From assembly GCA_023634235.1 (NCBI GenBank), contig JAMKCF010000007.1:14762592-14826591 (forward strand): a DNA stretch of 64,000 nucleotides, given 5' to 3'. How positions within the stretch are numbered: position 1 is the stretch's first letter; every line of letters begins with the position of its first letter. The stretch comes from Pisaster brevispinus (taxonomy: Eukaryota > Echinodermata > Asteroidea > Forcipulatida > Asteriidae). Below are positions 49,801-51,809 of the stretch, in pieces. Made by a program: the position numbers and the translations under genes. Under the pieces are notes generated by a model that did no database searches, was not told the DNA's origin, and saw only the letters and a program-made list of their open reading frames with translations.

Positions 49801-50537
49801 ATAGTGTGAAACGAACATGGGGTGGTGGAGGGGTTAAAAATTCCCCGGGAATTCTCTGTGGTCTTATTTCCTGGGAATTGGCTCAGTATAGTGTGAACAG
49901 GGCATTTGAGATCTCAGCAGAAGTCTTTACGGCAAACAAAGATGCATCACATCTTTAACATTTTGATCTTCAGAACGCTAGACTCAATATCAAGGACTTT
50001 TTACAATTAACTCGTCTGTATTAATGCTACCTCCGACTGTGTGATGTTCATCTATGGCGTCTGTGTCTGGACATTTGGTCAGGGTCACGCGTGAAGCAAC
50101 GATGGACCGCCACGACTGCATGTCCCTGGTTTTGAGGGTTTTTTTTTTTTTAGGGAAATGGTTACAGCTGCTCGGAAAACCAGGTTTTCCCCCCAACCGT
50201 TGGATTAGGTTCCGGCCCAGGTTCCGTCTTTGTTTCCGGCCAGTGCTGAAGTTGAACCACCATGCCAAATGCACACTGCTCCGTAACTGTTGACAGACGG
50301 AGCCCAATCTGGACTTGGAACCCGAGCCTATTTATAGATTTGTAAAAGGACCAATTTAGAATTCCTGTTATCTGGTGCAGGAAACCAGACTAAGGTGGAA
50401 GTATAGACGGTTGTTTTTAATACTCACATTTCACACCTTGGCAGCACTGCACACAGGACTCCGACCAAAGCAGCAGCAACCAGGAACGCTATAAATAGGA
50501 TTATTGCGGAGCGCTTCGTCACTAAGTACTTCGCCAT
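501..50537 (-). CDS. Membrane-anchored tandem M1 aminopeptidase gene, three units, 3' end outside window
   Basis: The product is an M1 zinc aminopeptidase of the APN type, which removes N-terminal residues from peptides outside the cell. Exon 1 encodes a type II signal anchor. Three copies of an M1 cassette follow: unit A (exons A2-A19), unit B (B2-B19) and unit C (C2-C10, then the edge). Every junction I checked is GT-AG and keeps frame. The spliced open frame from 50,537 to 501 is 7,058 nt, about 2,352 codons, with no stop. Zinc-site positions in the joined product are HELAH 358-362 with E381 in A, HELAH 1256-1260 with E1279 in B, and HELAH 2153-2157 with E2176 in C. Only the anchor exon supplies an ATG with a membrane segment. 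The alternative is three adjacent genes whose first exons in B and C I failed to see. Membership in M1 is certain; fusion into one transcript is inference. Confidence 0.72.
820..910 (+). repeat. Dispersed repeat GAGGTATCAATGTATATTCAG
   Basis: GAGGTATCAATGTATWTTCAG and GTATCTACTTTGCTGTG are shared with 28425-28520; weaker inverted copies lie at about 29030-29100 and 29775-29850. Confidence 0.6.
1276..1341 (-). CDS. Exon C9
   Basis: 66 nt. It encodes [20 protein letters not shown]; donor GTGAGA. Confidence 0.88.
1563..2095 (+). mobile_element. tRNA-Leu-type SINE with internal insertion or decay
   Basis: Degenerate tRNA head at 1563-1650, then the subtype body: ATATTGCGCCACAGCCCCTT near 1930 and GCGCTATATAAGAACC at its 3' end. 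Confidence 0.75.
2255..2455 (-). CDS. Exon C7/8: fused exon without the intron seen in A and B
   Basis: 201 nt, exactly 135 + 66. It starts [20 protein letters not shown]. The codons that flank an intron in A and B run on directly: FDRITYNK followed by [11 protein letters not shown]. No base is gained or lost at the joint. Confidence 0.93.
2476..2790. mobile_element. Head-to-head pair of second-family tRNA SINEs
   Basis: Minus-strand head at 2535-2620 and plus-strand head at 2690-2765, joined by a hairpin: GTCTCCCTATTAGTCAATA, a short loop, and its complement. The anticodon position reads GTT (Asn-like). Acceptor-stem pairing is poor, so these are not functional tRNA genes. In the intron 5' of exon C7/8. 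Confidence 0.8.
2879..3050. mobile_element. Palindromic MITE, TCATGATCAAAGCAGGCC ends
   Basis: 18-bp inverted ends and imperfect pairing of the interior (CTCTCATCCAGTgACTGC against GCAGTAACTGGCTGAGAG). A second copy is at 35588-35757. Confidence 0.8.
3477..3590 (-). CDS. Exon C6: third zinc ligand of unit C
   Basis: 114 nt. It encodes [20 protein letters not shown] and ends [11 protein letters not shown]. Confidence 0.95.
3660..3970. repeat. Local duplication around TTTGTAACAGCAAGAAAA
   Basis: The segment at 3667-3735 recurs at 3887-3950 with few changes. An 18-bp perfect palindrome (TGCACATTATAATGTGCA) lies at 3737-3754. In the C6-C5 intron. Confidence 0.65.
4450..4604 (-). CDS. Exon C5: GAMEN and HELAH of unit C
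   Basis: 155 nt. It encodes [20 protein letters not shown] and ends VSHELAHQ; donor GTAAGT. Confidence 0.95.
4788..4914 (-). CDS. Exon C4
   Basis: 127 nt. It encodes [20 protein letters not shown] and ends YPMAKM plus one base; donor GTAGGT. Confidence 0.9.
5418..5660. mobile_element. MITE beside exon C3
   Basis: Inverted ends GTTCAGAGAGGCGCTCCAGA and its complement (GTTCAGACAGGCGCTCTAGA), plus an inner inverted pair (GGTTTCAGAT/ATCTGAAACC). It ends 30 bp from the exon. Confidence 0.7.
5690..5966 (-). CDS. Exon C3
   Basis: 277 nt. It encodes [20 protein letters not shown] and ends [15 protein letters not shown]. Confidence 0.92.
6131..6280 (+). mobile_element. Second-family tRNA SINE fragment
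   Basis: Head GATAGCTCAGTTGGTAGAGC (A box) with a weak B box, then the family's CCCAGTCAG...TTGTGGTTTATTAC segment. Confidence 0.75.
6488..6712 (+). mobile_element. tRNA-Leu-type SINE, third tail subtype
   Basis: Head with GTGGCCGAGCGGTTTGGTGC and GGTTTGAATCCCGG, then a tail with GGATACCTGTGAGGGCAGAG shared with the element at 29930-30175. Confidence 0.75.
6715..7115 (+). repeat. Dispersed repeat with GGCAAAGTATACCTTTGG end
   Basis: Matches 17640-17925 in the opposite orientation. A 22-bp perfect palindrome (AAGCGTTACGGCCGTAACGCTT) lies at 6915-6936. Confidence 0.7.
7464..7859 (-). CDS. Exon C2: N-terminal beta domain of unit C
   Basis: 396 nt, phase 2 in and out. It encodes [20 protein letters not shown] then [18 protein letters not shown]. 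The acceptor is TTTTTTACCAATGCAG. The frame is open upstream to a Met at 7,909, without a clear signal sequence. Confidence 0.9.
8150..8640. repeat. Diverged tandem duplication, about 250-bp unit
   Basis: Segments with GACCACTACTGACCGATAGG and TGACCACTGGCC recur at about 8150-8395 and 8396-8640. It fills much of the intron joining unit B to unit C. Confidence 0.75.
8830..8969 (-). CDS. Exon B19: end of unit B, donor overlapping a stop
   Basis: 140 nt, as in A19. It encodes [20 protein letters not shown] and ends VTEWLEYA plus two bases, then GTAACA. Unspliced, the frame reads GGG TAA (stop 8826-8828). Spliced to C2 it reads G-N-D-P-W-E-N. Confidence 0.82.
8830..29651 (-). CDS. Unit B: complete M1 aminopeptidase module without its own anchor exon
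   Basis: Eighteen exons: 29250-29651, 28091-28367, 27315-27441, 23650-23804, 22931-23044, 22182-22316, 21060-21125, 20173-20238, 19023-19228, 18150-18241, 16825-16961, 15316-15519, 14008-14081, 12812-12919, 12065-12235, 11230-11370, 9611-9692 and 8830-8969. They total 2,697 nt, exactly 899 codons. Lengths equal those of unit A except in exons 2, 10, 11, 12 and 15. GAMEN, HELAH, the glutamate in LNEGFASY and the Tyr of FDTITYQK are intact. The usual PDF before GAMEN is PAF here, which may alter substrate preference. The first exon follows a T-rich acceptor in phase 2, so an upstream exon must exist; the only one visible is the end of unit A. A decayed LINE sits in the 23.8-27.3 kb intron. Confidence 0.87.
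9050..9172 (-). mobile_element. tRNA-Leu-type SINE head
   Basis: The reverse complement carries CTGGAGCTCTGGTGTTTCTG and GGGTTCGAGTCCTGG. In the B19-B18 intron. Confidence 0.75.
9611..9692 (-). CDS. Exon B18
   Basis: 82 nt. It encodes [20 protein letters not shown], then TQEKLEE; donor GTAAGT. Confidence 0.86.
10950..11030. repeat. 45-bp direct duplication
   Basis: GTCGACTAAAGTCGCC followed by ATGGTAAGGAA occurs at about 10,955 and 11,000. A separate hairpin (TTACCACCATTGGAAAGA with its complement) lies at 10816-10861. In the B18-B17 intron. Confidence 0.7.
11230..11370 (-). CDS. Exon B17
   Basis: 141 nt. It encodes [20 protein letters not shown] then [19 protein letters not shown]. Confidence 0.88.
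11491..11605. mobile_element. MITE of the GTCCGAATTGGC/GTAGCCGTAGC family
   Basis: Related to copies at 37476-37618 and 48295-48425: purine-rich ends, GCTACGGCTAC-like arms and a centre with GCATCATGCGTTGAAGTATAGG-like sequence. Confidence 0.65.
11611..11891. mobile_element. MITE with CAGGAAAGCTCCATTAAAGA ends
   Basis: Inverted ends at 11611-11630 and 11872-11891. The interior has CTTTTCCAAACAGTGGAC and GGGCTGCTGACTGGCCC. A homologous copy is at 31135-31409. Confidence 0.8.
12065..12235 (-). CDS. Exon B16
   Basis: 171 nt. It encodes [20 protein letters not shown] then NWDHAFELY and [10 protein letters not shown]. The GCCGCAG acceptor keeps phase 2. A partial copy of this exon start lies about 300 bp upstream in the intron. 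Confidence 0.86.
12513..12560 (-). other. Partial copy of exon B16 start and acceptor inside the intron
   Basis: ATAGACTGCAGATCTGG, then TACTGCAGATGGAAAATGA resembles GTAGACTGCAGATCTGGGAG...CTGCGGCAGAAAAT at 12213-12250. It could act as a decoy 3' splice site. Confidence 0.5.
12812..12919 (-). CDS. Exon B15
   Basis: 108 nt, one codon shorter than A15. It encodes [20 protein letters not shown]. It ends in T-A of a Tyr codon at a GTAAGT donor. Confidence 0.85.
13415..13725. repeat. Tandem repeat of CAAAAGCAGT core
   Basis: About 14 copies of TTTTCAAAAGCAGT, spaced alternately about 19 and 24 bp and decaying to the right. In the intron between B15 and B14. Confidence 0.85.
14008..14081 (-). 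CDS. Exon B14
   Basis: 74 nt. It encodes [20 protein letters not shown]; donor GTAGGT in phase 2. Confidence 0.87.
15316..15519 (-). CDS. Exon B13
   Basis: 204 nt. It encodes [20 protein letters not shown], then [13 protein letters not shown]. Confidence 0.92.
15570..16135 (-). mobile_element. Two tRNA-Leu-type SINE copies, long-tail subtype
   Basis: The tail with GGTTTCCTYAGGCTTGCGAG occurs twice (about 15580-15720 and 15830-15960). The second copy keeps the head to about 16,110. TTA simple repeats (15536-15565) flank the first. Confidence 0.75.
16485..16560 (-). mobile_element. tRNA-Leu-type SINE head fragment
   Basis: Reverse complement of ACACCGGTGCTTCAGTCCGG and the A-box region. In the B13-B12 intron, followed by a poly-G tract. 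Confidence 0.65.
16825..16961 (-). CDS. Exon B12
   Basis: 137 nt, two codons longer than A12. It encodes [20 protein letters not shown], the same signature as A12. Confidence 0.92.
17553..17645 (-). mobile_element. SINE body fragment
   Basis: Reverse complement of GTGTCCTTAAGC...CACTTATCGTTAAGA and GGGATTTGCCCTGGTGTTTA, the segment following the tRNA-Leu-type head. Confidence 0.55.
17640..17925 (-). repeat. Dispersed repeat, inverted copy of the 6.7-kb element
   Basis: Ends AACCAAAGGTATACTTTGCC; shares GATATCTCAAAAA and TTCACAGGTT segments. Confidence 0.7.
18150..18241 (-). CDS. Exon B11
   Basis: 92 nt, one codon shorter than A11. It encodes [20 protein letters not shown], then [10 protein letters not shown]. 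Confidence 0.86.
19023..19228 (-). CDS. Exon B10
   Basis: 206 nt, one codon longer than A10 and C10. It encodes [20 protein letters not shown] and the QKRFLIDP strand. Confidence 0.9.
19265..19485. mobile_element. Partial copy of the 62.1-kb element
   Basis: Shares TACAAAATGGCGGACTGTGC, GGAAAACCACACAATTTC and ATCGCCCAATCGG-AAGCAACGTGT. In the B10-B9 intron. Confidence 0.65.
20173..20238 (-). CDS. Exon B9
   Basis: 66 nt. It encodes [20 protein letters not shown] and ends Q-A at a GTAAGA donor. Confidence 0.86.
20300..20730 (-). mobile_element. Second-family tRNA SINE, head-spacer-head dimer
   Basis: tRNA-like heads at about 20320-20395 and 20645-20715, both minus strand, separated by a spacer with CCAGGTTGTATCGTAAACTT and the TTACCCAGTCAGTTTCCC segment. 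In the B9-B8 intron. Confidence 0.8.
20880..20990 (+). repeat. Fragment of TATACAAATATTGACTGC family
   Basis: Contains ATTATACAAATATTGGATGC and TTTGAGTGCATTATCGC, the same start as the palindromic element at 42949 and the fragment at 36190. Confidence 0.5.
21060..21125 (-). CDS. Exon B8
   Basis: 66 nt. It encodes [20 protein letters not shown]. Confidence 0.88.
22019..22113. mobile_element. Snap-back MITE with central stem-loop
   Basis: 25-bp inverted ends, AGTAAGGCTTGCGGTAAAAC and its complement with one mismatch, surround a 14-bp stem with a GAAA loop at 22059-22090. The core GGTTCTGAAAAGAACC is the reverse complement of the stem-loop at 51815. In the B8-B7 intron. Confidence 0.8.
22182..22316 (-). 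CDS. Exon B7: active-site Tyr of unit B
   Basis: 135 nt. It encodes [20 protein letters not shown] and ends MFDTITYQK at a GTAATT donor. Confidence 0.9.
22931..23044 (-). CDS. Exon B6: third zinc ligand of unit B
   Basis: 114 nt. It encodes [20 protein letters not shown] and ends [11 protein letters not shown]. The zinc-binding Glu is present. Confidence 0.95.
23221..23630 (+). mobile_element. Near-complete tRNA-Leu(CAA)-derived SINE
   Basis: The head at 23225-23310 has TGGCCGAGCGGATAAGAGC, anticodon loop CTCAAGC, a long variable arm and GGCTCGAGTCCCGG. The body has CTTCGTCCTTCGGATGGGAC and TTGGCTGCATATTGCGCCAC, and the 3' end has GAGCGCTATATAAGAAGCC. Confidence 0.88.
23650..23804 (-). CDS. 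Exon B5: GAMEN and HELAH of unit B
   Basis: 155 nt. It encodes [20 protein letters not shown] and ends [11 protein letters not shown] replaces the PDF seen in units A and C just before the GAMEN loop. Confidence 0.95.
24181..27000 (-). mobile_element. Decayed non-LTR retrotransposon (LINE), 5'-truncated
   Basis: Minus-strand pieces occur in the right order but in shifted frames. An endonuclease fragment with [16 protein letters not shown] lies at 26665-26949. A linker region ending [12 protein letters not shown] lies at 25749-26465. The reverse transcriptase core, with [29 protein letters not shown] and FLYADD, is at 24912-25508. A C-terminal Cys-His knuckle ([11 protein letters not shown]) lies near 24.3 kb. 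The 3' end is a short AAGAAGAAG tail at about 24,181-24,196. Frameshifts and stops make it inactive. The motifs fit the Jockey/CR1-type superfamily; the exact clade is unsure. It sits in the B5-B4 intron, in gene orientation. Confidence 0.88.
27315..27441 (-). CDS. Exon B4
   Basis: 127 nt. It encodes [20 protein letters not shown] and ends YPLTKL plus one base. The donor GTACGA is weaker than in A4 (GTAAGT) and C4 (GTAGGT). Confidence 0.86.
28091..28367 (-). CDS. Exon B3
   Basis: 277 nt. It encodes [20 protein letters not shown]; the usual D-A-R before AFPCFDEP is Y-A-R here. It ends [15 protein letters not shown] at a GTGAGT donor. Confidence 0.92.
28425..28520 (+). repeat. Second copy of the 0.8-kb repeat
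   Basis: It shares the segments listed for 820-910. The following 400 bp of this intron, to 28.93 kb, hold nothing I recognise. Confidence 0.6.
29250..29651 (-). CDS. Exon B2: N-terminal beta domain of unit B
   Basis: 402 nt, phase 2 in and out. It encodes [20 protein letters not shown] then [15 protein letters not shown]. The acceptor has eight Ts before CCAG. The frame is also open upstream to a Met at 29,734, but that stretch is not a convincing signal sequence. Confidence 0.9.
29930..30175 (-). mobile_element. SINE tail, third subtype
   Basis: On the minus strand it reads GGGTACCTGCGAGGGTAGAG and ends AATGCGCTATATAAGAGC. Confidence 0.6.
30173..30400 (+). pseudogene. LINE reverse-transcriptase C-terminal remnant
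   Basis: The plus frame reads [20 protein letters not shown], then LDRVQKRI and VFHSGLCDN, resembling the region after the RT domain of CR1/L2-type LINEs. A 15-bp inverted repeat (CTGCATCCCATATCC and its complement) lies inside. In the intron joining units A and B. Confidence 0.55.
30400..30840 (-). mobile_element. Second-family tRNA SINE, head-spacer-head dimer
   Basis: Heads at about 30430-30505 and 30740-30820 with the same spacer as the 20.3-kb copy. It occupies part of the intron joining units A and B. Confidence 0.8.
30915..31054 (-). CDS. Exon A19: end of unit A, donor overlapping a stop
   Basis: It encodes [20 protein letters not shown] and ends [12 protein letters not shown] plus two bases, 140 nt as in B19. 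Next comes GTAAGT, a near-ideal donor in phase 2. Unspliced, the frame reads GTG TAA (stop 30911-30913). Spliced to B2 it reads V-T-E-P-N-A-W. Confidence 0.85.
30915..50537 (-). CDS. Unit A: anchor exon plus complete M1 aminopeptidase module
   Basis: Nineteen exons: 50428-50537, 48766-49185, 44479-44755, 42503-42629, 41630-41784, 40654-40767, 40051-40185, 38404-38469, 37627-37692, 36782-36984, 36056-36150, 35238-35368, 34745-34948, 33879-33952, 33613-33723, 32777-32947, 32204-32344, 31924-32005 and 30915-31054. If translation stops at the TAA at 30911-30913, the product is 941 aa, close to the usual ~970 aa of animal APN. Order: cytosolic tail and anchor (1-32), N-terminal beta domain, thermolysin-like catalytic domain with GAMEN (322-326), HELAH (358-362), E381 and Tyr444 in ISYQK, then the helical C-terminal domain ending [10 protein letters not shown]. 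No catalytic residue is missing, so this module should be active. The TAA lies inside a good GTAAGT donor, so the module may instead continue into unit B. Confidence 0.9.
31135..31409. mobile_element. MITE, second copy of the same family
   Basis: It shares CTTTTCCAAACAGTGGAC, ATTGGATCATGCAC and AGTAGGGCTGCTGACT with 11611-11891. In the A19-A18 intron. Confidence 0.8.
31585..31690. repeat. Dispersed repeat of the TTAGCA / GGTTACCAGCC family
   Basis: GCTAAGCAAATAATGAGCAG, ACCAGCCACATG and GGCTGGTAACC; related pieces at 32400-32530, 46600-46790, 57960-58140 and 62770-62930. Confidence 0.55.
31924..32005 (-). CDS. Exon A18
   Basis: 82 nt in A and B. It encodes [20 protein letters not shown]; phase 2 in, 0 out. 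Confidence 0.87.
32204..32344 (-). CDS. Exon A17
   Basis: 141 nt in A and B. It encodes [20 protein letters not shown] then [19 protein letters not shown], the conserved N-P-x-G-x-x-x-A-W-D-F segment. Confidence 0.9.
32400..32530. repeat. TTAGCA-family repeat
   Basis: AGACAAATCTTGCTTAGTAG and CTTAAGCACAAAAAGTAGCT. In the A17-A16 intron. Confidence 0.5.
32777..32947 (-). CDS. Exon A16
   Basis: 171 nt in A and B. It encodes [20 protein letters not shown] then EWNFAFDVF and [12 protein letters not shown], the helical-domain signature (P-x-x-R/Q-x-x-x-Y-C, A-L-x-C). Confidence 0.9.
33613..33723 (-). CDS. Exon A15
   Basis: 111 nt. It encodes [20 protein letters not shown], the M1 helix with a conserved Cys; phase 2 on both sides. 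Confidence 0.87.
33879..33952 (-). CDS. Exon A14
   Basis: 74 nt. It encodes [20 protein letters not shown]. By phase and by comparison with B14 the donor is the weaker GTTGGT; the stronger GTAAGA four bases downstream would break the frame. Confidence 0.82.
34017..34115 (+). mobile_element. tRNA-Leu-type SINE head, truncated
   Basis: GTGTCGTGGCTGACCGGTTT then GACTCAAGTTC and a degenerate B box. It sits 160 bp before a full copy. Confidence 0.7.
34279..34705 (+). mobile_element. Near-complete tRNA-Leu(CAA)-derived SINE
   Basis: The head at 34282-34368 has GGACTCAAGCTCTGG and GGGTTCGAGTCCCGG; the body matches the copy at 23221-23630. It ends in (ATT)n at 34681-34707, immediately beside exon A13 (35 bp away). 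Confidence 0.88.
34745..34948 (-). CDS. Exon A13: helical domain
   Basis: 204 nt in A and B. It encodes [20 protein letters not shown], equivalent to the R-A-x-L-x-x-D-A-F-x-L-A motif, then [13 protein letters not shown]. Confidence 0.92.
35238..35368 (-). CDS. Exon A12: start of helical C-terminal domain
   Basis: 131 nt. It encodes [20 protein letters not shown] and NWKLIKAQL, the conserved N-x-x-x-x-G-x-Y-R-V-N-Y-D signature. Phase 1 in, 0 out. Confidence 0.92.
35588..35757. mobile_element. Palindromic MITE, second copy
   Basis: Ends TCATGAACAAAGCAGGCCTG and AGACCTGCTTCGATCATGA. In the A12-A11 intron, a different intron from the copy in unit C. Confidence 0.78.
36056..36150 (-). CDS. Exon A11: small beta domain
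   Basis: 95 nt. It encodes [20 protein letters not shown], equivalent to the W-x-(V/I)-P-L-(S/T) strand of M1 enzymes. Phase 2 in, phase 1 out. Confidence 0.88.
36190..36305. repeat. Inverted-repeat fragment of the same family
   Basis: ATTATACAAACATTGAATG, then GCAATGGTGAGAATA paired with TATTCTCACCATTGC about 70 bp on. Confidence 0.55.
36782..36984 (-). CDS. Exon A10: domain II/III boundary
   Basis: 203 nt. It encodes [20 protein letters not shown], the conserved W-x-x-Q-x-G-x-P-V strand of M1 enzymes, then the QKRFL strand of the small beta domain. Ends in phase 2. Confidence 0.92.
37043..37400 (+). mobile_element. tRNA-Leu-type SINE, 5' end of head lost
   Basis: Starts at GTCAAGCTCTGGTGTTTCTG, then GGGTTCAAGTCTCGG and the subtype body (CTTCGGATGGGACGTAAAGC). 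Confidence 0.8.
37476..37618. mobile_element. MITE, same family, clearest palindrome
   Basis: GGCCGTATCCGGAGTGGCGG at the left pairs imperfectly with GCCAATTTCAGACACGGCC at the right; inner GCTACGGCTAC pairs with GTAGCCGTAGC. It ends 9 bp from exon A9. Confidence 0.7.
37627..37692 (-). CDS. Exon A9
   Basis: 66 nt, phase 0 on both sides. It encodes [20 protein letters not shown]. Same length in all three units. Confidence 0.9.
38019..38178. repeat. Short C-rich tandem repeat, about 36-bp period
   Basis: Four to five copies containing CCCAAACCTTCGCACAATCT. In the A9-A8 intron. A poly-G tract follows near 38,258-38,277. Confidence 0.85.
38404..38469 (-). CDS. Exon A8
   Basis: 66 nt, phase 0 on both sides. 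It encodes [20 protein letters not shown], the segment after the catalytic Tyr. The 40-bp minisatellite lies in the intron separating it from A7. Confidence 0.9.
38660..39905. repeat. 40-bp minisatellite, about 30 copies, hairpin-forming unit
   Basis: The unit contains CCTTGCCCTT, a 12-base loop, then AAGGGCAAGG, so each copy can fold into a 10-bp stem. Unit starts are spaced 40 bp from 38,688 to 39,528, and near 39.53 and 39.69 kb two copies carry a 3-bp longer variant (TCTGGCACCG). It lies in the intron between exons A8 and A7. The long open frames here come from the 120-bp (three-unit) period and are not genes. Confidence 0.95.
40051..40185 (-). CDS. Exon A7: catalytic domain with active-site Tyr
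   Basis: 135 nt. It encodes [20 protein letters not shown] and ends MFDRISYQK, where Tyr444 matches the transition-state-stabilising Tyr of APN. Unit C has this exon fused to the next one. Confidence 0.92.
40654..40767 (-). CDS. Exon A6: third zinc ligand
   Basis: 114 nt in all units. It encodes [20 protein letters not shown]; the Glu is 18 residues after the second His, as the HEXXH-X18-E family rule requires. It ends [11 protein letters not shown]. Confidence 0.95.
41042..41524. mobile_element. Full-length inverted-repeat MITE, about 480 bp
   Basis: Ends GTCCTCATGTGAGTAGGG and CCCCACTCACATGAGGAC. Inner segments (CCAGTGCAAAATTTGTC near 41,130 and its complement near 41,420) also pair. In the A6-A5 intron. 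Confidence 0.8.
41630..41784 (-). CDS. Exon A5: GAMEN motif and first zinc ligands
   Basis: 155 nt in all units. It encodes [20 protein letters not shown], the substrate N-terminus binding loop, and ends VAHELAHQ, giving zinc ligands His358 and His362 and catalytic Glu359. Donor GTGAG, phase 0. Confidence 0.95.
41967..42009. repeat. 20-bp stem, 3-base loop hairpin
   Basis: GGAATGACGGTGTGAAAGTT, AGC, then the exact complement. A further copy of TTTCACACCGTCATTCC follows directly (42013-42029). Confidence 0.85.
42503..42629 (-). CDS. Exon A4: start of catalytic domain
   Basis: 127 nt in all units. It encodes [20 protein letters not shown] and DYFDGLYG, ending K-M with one base of the next Asp codon (phase 1). 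Confidence 0.9.
42949..43203. mobile_element. Palindromic element nested in the left arm
   Basis: CAAATATTGACTGC at the left and GCAGTCAATATTTG at the right, then GTGCTATGGTTAAAAC with its complement. The core holds two to three copies of a unit CGTTCTATTTTCCC ... GGGAAAATGGAACG, itself a hairpin. Confidence 0.75.
43327..43354. repeat. 28-bp perfect palindrome
   Basis: Centre AATAGTCGACTATT flanked by GCCATGG and CCATGGC, with no loop. Inside the nested element complex. Confidence 0.9.
44479..44755 (-). CDS. Exon A3: N-terminal domain with [12 protein letters not shown]
   Basis: 277 nt in all three units. It encodes [20 protein letters not shown], the M1 hallmark just before the catalytic domain, and ends [15 protein letters not shown] at a GTAAG donor. 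Confidence 0.92.
45550..45990 (-). repeat. Dispersed repeat shared with 57.4-57.8 kb
   Basis: Minus-strand segments (a frame with THVYKxA, then PAGT; ATCTTGCCTGCC; GGAATGTACAAG) match plus-strand sequence at 57480-57830. Shared similarity in one reading frame hints at old coding origin, but both are broken. Confidence 0.45.
46600..46790. repeat. TTAGCA-family repeat, longest copy
   Basis: CCTTGCTTAGCACAAAACAC, TTGAGCAGAAACAGGTTACC and TTGCTGAGCAGCATTTTCTG. In the A3-A2 intron. Confidence 0.55.
48295..48425. mobile_element. MITE, same family
   Basis: GGCCGCGTCCGAATTGGCAG at the left; GCCGTAGCCGTATACC toward the right. Confidence 0.65.
48766..49185 (-). CDS. Exon A2: N-terminal beta domain, first part
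   Basis: 420 nt, phase 2 in and 2 out. It opens with a short Pro/Lys/Glu-rich stalk ([10 protein letters not shown]), then [20 protein letters not shown], the usual start of the M1 N-terminal domain. It is 18-24 nt longer than B2 and C2 because of the stalk. Confidence 0.9.
49365..49510. repeat. GGGTCA-palindrome dispersed element
   Basis: AACCCAGATTCCGGTGCC, GGGTCGGTTTGACCC and TTTCGGGTCAGGTTGACC. In intron 1 of the gene; relatives at 52995, 60720 and 62995. Confidence 0.6.
50428..50537 (-). CDS. Exon 1: start codon and type II membrane anchor
   Basis: The ATG at 50,537 has A at -3 and G at +4. It encodes a short basic tail ([10 protein letters not shown]) followed by about 22 hydrophobic residues ([16 protein letters not shown] and on), the arrangement of APN-family signal anchors with the catalytic part outside the cell. 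It ends CEI after splicing, phase 2, donor GTGAGT. It is the only membrane-spanning exon in the locus. Confidence 0.88.
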
Positions 50538-50552
50538 GTTGATCTAGAGTTA

Positions 50553-50561
50553 TCAGTGCAT
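50553..50561 (-). other. Minimal upstream ORF (ATG CAC TGA)
   Basis: A two-codon uORF 16 nt upstream of the main ATG, followed by further stops (TAA, TAG). A possible 3' splice site (TTTTAATCCAG) lies just upstream at about 50,565, so the uORF is probably in the mRNA whether or not a 5'UTR intron exists. Confidence 0.35.
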
Positions 50562-50673
50562 CTGCTGGATTAAAAGAAAAACCTGCTTTCAATATCATTA
50601 CAAAATCAAATAAGTAAATTTCAATTCTTCCGAGTTATAGCAGAAACACTTGCTCCAAAACATTCCCGTGACA

Positions 50674-50683
50674 AATTTATATA
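50674..50683 (-). promoter_or_regulatory. Possible TATA box upstream of exon 1
   Basis: TATATAAATT on the minus strand, 137 bp upstream of the ATG and 67 bp inside the nearest end of the TIR element. It would place initiation near 50,645. No initiator element was verified. Confidence 0.3.
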
Positions 50684-50785
50684 TTACAGATAGTCATCAT
50701 CCTACGACCAGCAAGGAATCTACACCATGCACAATGAACCTTATGCACATGACGTCAGTAGTTAAGCGGGCGGATATACGGAAAT

Positions 50786-50798
50786 TGACCTTTGACCT
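50786..50798 (-). promoter_or_regulatory. Perfect DR1 nuclear-receptor half-site pair in left TIR
   Basis: AGGTCAAAGGTCA on the minus strand: two AGGTCA half-sites spaced by one base, the consensus for HNF4, RXR heterodimers and COUP-TF. About 250 bp upstream of the gene's ATG. The mirror copy is in the right TIR at 52363-52375. Function is inferred. Confidence 0.45.
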
Positions 50799-51809
50799 AA
50801 GTTATGTACATAATTAGCATAAACTAAGTTTAATGAGGCGCTTAAGCGTTACGAGATGGTTCAATGCTTCGAAAACAAGCATAATATTGTTACAACTTGG
50901 TTAAGAAGTATCGAGAAAGAGGCTTTAAAGAGATCAAGGAACCTACTTTGATACCGTCAATAAACATTAAGTACAAAAATGTGTGCTTTTCATGCACGTC
51001 ATCTGATTTCGGTGAGTTTATGTTCATGTTAATCGTAATGATGTACAAACTAGACGAGTCTTGAGATGGACTGAGTACATAGTTAAGACTATTTGCGATA
51101 ACTTGTGGAAAACAAACAATCTAAATTGTTAAAACATTGCACGGGTTAAATTCGTGTTCTAATGAACGAGGGTATGTTCTTGTTTTTCCATTGATATGTC
51201 GTAATAAAGCAGTTTGATGTAATGAATGGTATAGTACGATGTTAGTGTGAGTGTTTTTTATCTTAACAAACTTGGAATGAAACATTAAAGATTTCACTTC
51301 GCTTAAATATTCGATTCAAAAGAATCGAAATGAACGTACCCTTTATTCTTCATTAACGTGTATTGTGCATGATGTACATCAACTTTTAGAAATACAAAAA
51401 CCTGCAAATGTGTTATCTGAGTGATTTGTAAGGGGTCACTCATACTCTTTAGTCAAAACTCTCACAGAAAGGGGAGGCATCGATCGATAGTTCATTAAAC
51501 CTAGGGTATGAACCGGCGTATTCTGGCATCCCCTCGAGTATCTCGTCCACTGGTAGAGTATCGGCTCTGGAGCGTTGATTAAATACAAAAGATTATGGTA
51601 GTACATCTGTTTAAGACGACCAAAGCCAATATACGGGTATACCCGCGTTAATATTTCAATCGCTGGTTTCATAATTGTATACGTGTTATAACACGATGCA
51701 AAAGATGAGGGTACTACTACGTCACACCGGACCAACAATAGGTCGGACCAACATCGGATCGATACCCACCATTCGCTCCACACTGGGGGTAAGTTTATTG
51801 TTTTATACA

